A stretch of 6,849 nt of DNA from an uncultured Collinsella sp. (GTDB lineage: Bacteria > Actinomycetota > Coriobacteriia > Coriobacteriales > Coriobacteriaceae), in assembly GCA_958448375.1 (NCBI GenBank), contig CAUDDU010000051.1:1-6849 (forward strand). Reading direction: 5' to 3'. The translations under genes were made by a program, and so were the position numbers. Of the stretch, positions 5,302 through 6,849 are shown piece by piece; the stretch's first letter is position 1; each line of letters begins with the position of its first letter. The notes below the pieces were generated by a model, which did no database searches, was not told where the DNA came from, and was given only the letters and a program-made list of their open reading frames with translations.

Positions 5302-6564
5302 GTGCAAAATACCAAGCAAAAGTCGGGCACCAAGCAAAAGTTGACCATCGCGGCCATCTTTGGCGCTATGGGCCCCGGTCTGCTGGCGGCGCTTTCGGGC
5401 AATGACGCCGGCGGCATTGCAACGTATTCCAGTGCGGGCGCCAGCTATGGCTACAAGATGCTCTGGATGCTTCCCGTCATGACTGTGCTGCTCATCGTGA
5501 CGCAGGAGACCGCGGCGCGCTGCGGCTGCGTCACGGGCAAGGGCCTGGCATCGCTCATCCGCGAGCGCTTTGGCGTGCGCAAGAGTGTACTTGCTATGGC
5601 GGCGCTGTTGATCGCCAACACGGCTGTGACCATTTCGGAGTTTGCGGGTATCGCCAGCGGCCTTGCTCTCTTTGGCGTGCCGGCGAGCATCTCGGTGCCG
5701 TTGGTGGCGCTGCTGGTGTGGATGCTTACCATGTCGGGTAGTTTCCAGCGCATCGAGAAGATTCTGCTGCTGGTAAGCTGCGTCTTCGTGACCTATATTG
5801 TCGCCGCGTTTATGGCTGGCCCCAACTGGGGTGAGGTCGCGGTCGACCTGGTCGTGCCTAACATTCAAAATGACCCCAGCTACGTGTCGCTCGTGGTCGC
5901 AACGATCGGTACCACCATCGCGCCGTGGATGATTTTCTTGGCGCAGAACAACGTGGTCGACAAGAACGCGGGCGAGGACGATATCGTGCTGCAGCGCATC
6001 GATACCGTGAGCGGCTCGCTTGCCGCCGATGTCATTGCCGGCTTTATTATCATCACGACCGGTACGGTGTTGTTCCCGGCGGGCATTCAGATTAGCGATG
6101 CTGCCGATGCTGCCCGTGCGCTGGAGCCTATTGCGGGTCAGTGGTCCACGGTACTGTTTGCCTCGGGCCTGGTCGCGGCGAGCTTCTTGGCTGCCTGCGT
6201 GCTGCCGGGCGTTACGTCGAGCGCTATCTGCGAGGCATTTGGCTGGGAGCGCGGTGCCGACCGCAGCTGGGACGAGGCCCCGGTCTATCGCGGCATCATT
6301 ACGGCCATCATCGGTATCTCTGCCGTGCTGGTGCTTATGCCCGGCGTCGATCTGTTCCAGATTATGATGACCTCGCAGGTCATCAATGGCGTGCTACTGC
6401 CCGTGGTTCTGGTGTTCCAGGTGGTTATTGCCGCTGACCGTCACATTATGGGCACTAACCGCAACGGCCGCGTGTGGAATGTGCTCACTTGGGCGACTAT
6501 CGGTGTGATTACGGTGCTCACGGTCGTCATGTTTGTTCTGCAGGCGATGGGTTACAGCGCTTAG
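5302..6564 (+). CDS. Nramp-related transporter of the NRMT (Mg2+) type
   Basis: The product is 420 residues with about 11 membrane helices and the Nramp/SLC11 layout: GPGLLAALSGNDAGG in TM1 (24-38), the TGKGLASLIRERFG region (78-91), EFAGIASGLALFG (113-125), and TM6 around 200-215. The metal-site motifs differ from Mn/Fe transporters: DPGN is D35-A-G-G38, and MPH is A207-P-W209, so the soft metal ligand Met is Ala. These changes match NRMT proteins, shown to carry Mg2+ in Clostridium and studied structurally in Eggerthella lenta, a relative of the likely host. Mg2+ import is therefore the best call; Mn2+ is less likely. The GTG start at 5302 has AGGTGG (5292-5297) 4 bases upstream, overlapping the stop codon of the mgtE-like gene. 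A longer frame back to 5239 would place a basic, unrelated stretch inside the previous gene. The two genes are clearly one operon. Confidence 0.88.
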   Translation: MQNTKQKSGTKQKLTIAAIFGAMGPGLLAALSGNDAGGIATYSSAGASYGYKMLWMLPVMTVLLIVTQETAARCGCVTGKGLASLIRERFGVRKSVLAMAALLIANTAVTISEFAGIASGLALFGVPASISVPLVALLVWMLTMSGSFQRIEKILLLVSCVFVTYIVAAFMAGPNWGEVAVDLVVPNIQNDPSYVSLVVATIGTTIAPWMIFLAQNNVVDKNAGEDDIVLQRIDTVSGSLAADVIAGFIIITTGTVLFPAGIQISDAADAARALEPIAGQWSTVLFASGLVAASFLAACVLPGVTSSAICEAFGWERGADRSWDEAPVYRGIITAIIGISAVLVLMPGVDLFQIMMTSQVINGVLLPVVLVFQVVIAADRHIMGTNRNGRVWNVLTWATIGVITVLTVVMFVLQAMGYSA

Positions 6565-6581
6565 CGCCTCTTTTGGACTCC

Positions 6582-6616
6582 AAACAGGCCGCAGCGATGG
6601 GCTGCGGGCTGTTTTT
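6582..6616 (+). terminator. Rho-independent terminator of the magnesium operon
   Basis: AAACAG-G-CCGCAG (6582-6594) pairs with CTGCGG-G-CTGTTT (6602-6614). This is a 12-bp stem with one G/G mismatch and a 7-base loop, running into TTTTT (6612-6616). It starts 18 bases after the transporter stop codon. Reading the other strand, only a TTT follows the stem, so it works mainly on the + strand. Confidence 0.85.
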
Positions 6617-6635
6617 GTCTGCTATAGGGTGTTAG

Positions 6636-6848
6636 TTATATGGCAGTGGGCAAAAAATGCCAAATATGAGTACTGTTGCTAAGTGAATAGCATTTACATT
6701 CAAGAAGATAATAAACATAACCTATAGTATGTTCATTAAAATTGGCTCCAATACGCCTTAAACCAGTCAGGTTGGCTGCTTTAGGGGGTTGTAGGGGTCG
6801 CGCGCGCAGACGTGGTGTAAGAGCGTCCTGAGGTCCGTCGCTGCAAGT
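6636..6848 (-). CDS. Possible C-terminal fragment of an ORF entering from the right edge (doubtful)
   Basis: On the minus strand a frame is open from the right edge to a TAA at 6636-6638, giving 70 residues without an internal ATG. It ends in a Tyr/Leu/Cys-rich stretch, NSTHIWHFLPTAI. It crosses the AT-rich block, where stop codons should be frequent, and it would converge on the magnesium operon with the terminator between them. No domain is recognised, and the composition changes sharply along it, so a chance frame or a spurious frame in an extragenic element is at least as likely. Confidence 0.18.
   Translation of the reverse strand, partial: TCSDGPQDALTPRLRARPLQPPKAANLTGLRRIGANFNEHTIGYVYYLLECKCYSLSNSTHIWHFLPTAI
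6714..6733 (+). promoter_or_regulatory. Dyad overlapping a possible -10 box
   Basis: AACATA (6714-6719) and TATGTT (6728-6733) form a perfect 6-bp inverted repeat with an 8-base centre. A TATAGT hexamer (6723-6728) lies in the dyad, with a weak TTCAAG at 6699-6704, 18 bases upstream. This is the arrangement of a repressor site on a promoter reading rightward. No gene start is visible within the 110 bases that remain, so its target is unknown. Confidence 0.3.
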
Positions 6849-6849
6849 C

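Larger units (their letters stand above)
6617..6849. other. Intergenic tail with AT-rich block
   Basis: From about 6620 to 6760 the sequence is clearly AT-rich compared with all coding DNA in the window, then returns to GC-rich (GCGCGCGC at 6800-6807). It holds small hairpins, GGCA-A5-TGCC at 6649-6661 and AACC-AGTCA-GGTT at 6761-6773, and a possible promoter described separately. No + strand frame longer than a few codons has a credible start. No tRNA, rRNA or other known RNA gene is recognised. It is probably an upstream regulatory region for a gene outside the window or the site of a dispersed extragenic element. Confidence 0.4.

Noticed and set aside
5290..5868. Minus-strand open frame (192 codons) opposite the Nramp-type gene
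   Set aside because: It is antisense to conserved Nramp motifs; the His/Arg-rich composition is typical of shadow frames.
1..6849. CRISPR array, tRNA, rRNA, insertion sequence or phage genes
   Set aside because: No regularly spaced repeats, no tRNA-like cloverleaf, no rRNA motifs and no transposase or phage domains were seen on either strand.

Overview
The window is a GC-rich stretch of a bacterial chromosome with short intergenic gaps, all clear genes on the + strand, and GTG/TTG starts mixed with ATG. Codon use, gene content and the Eggerthella-like magnesium transporter point to a Coriobacteriia actinobacterium, most likely Collinsella or a close relative. That assignment is an impression from the sequence, not a database match.

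Left part (1-1641): the acidic, low-complexity C-terminal tail of an unidentified protein ends at 360. A perfect TATAAT box at 440-445 then precedes a two-gene unit: a small YtxH-type membrane-anchored protein (497-886) and a tandem PRC-barrel protein (886-1641). Their stop and start codons share one base (TAATG), so they are probably translationally coupled. A hairpin at 1663-1692 follows.

Middle (1714-3120): a 468-residue single-pass membrane protein with an outward-facing NodB (polysaccharide deacetylase) domain. The NodB fold motifs are recognisable, but the metal ligands and the catalytic His are replaced (D-to-E, H-to-N, H-to-D, H-to-T). It is probably not a working metal-dependent deacetylase. 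Its stop codon lies inside a palindromic repeat-like element (3118-3157).

Right part (3121-6614): a gap of 328 bases holds the repeat-like element, a second hairpin, an extended -10 promoter and a foldable leader of about 200 nt. The last hairpin of the leader buries a Shine-Dalgarno sequence. The leader precedes a two-gene magnesium operon. The first gene (3449-5293) encodes tandem PRC-barrel, MgtE-N and CBS domains joined to a five-helix membrane domain that lacks the usual MgtE ion-pathway motifs. The second (5302-6564) encodes an Nramp-related transporter whose DPGN and MPH metal-site motifs read DAGG and APW, the pattern of Nramp-related Mg2+ transporters (NRMT). The simplest model is that the MgtE-like protein senses Mg2+ and/or nucleotide and controls or assists the NRMT importer. 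A strong intrinsic terminator ends the operon (6582-6616).

The last ~230 bases (6617-6849) are AT-rich for about 150 bases, with a dyad over a possible -10 box and a stop-free frame on the minus strand, but no convincing gene. The best candidates for something not yet described are the mgtE-like leader, the pseudo-MgtE/NRMT pair and the degenerate NodB protein.
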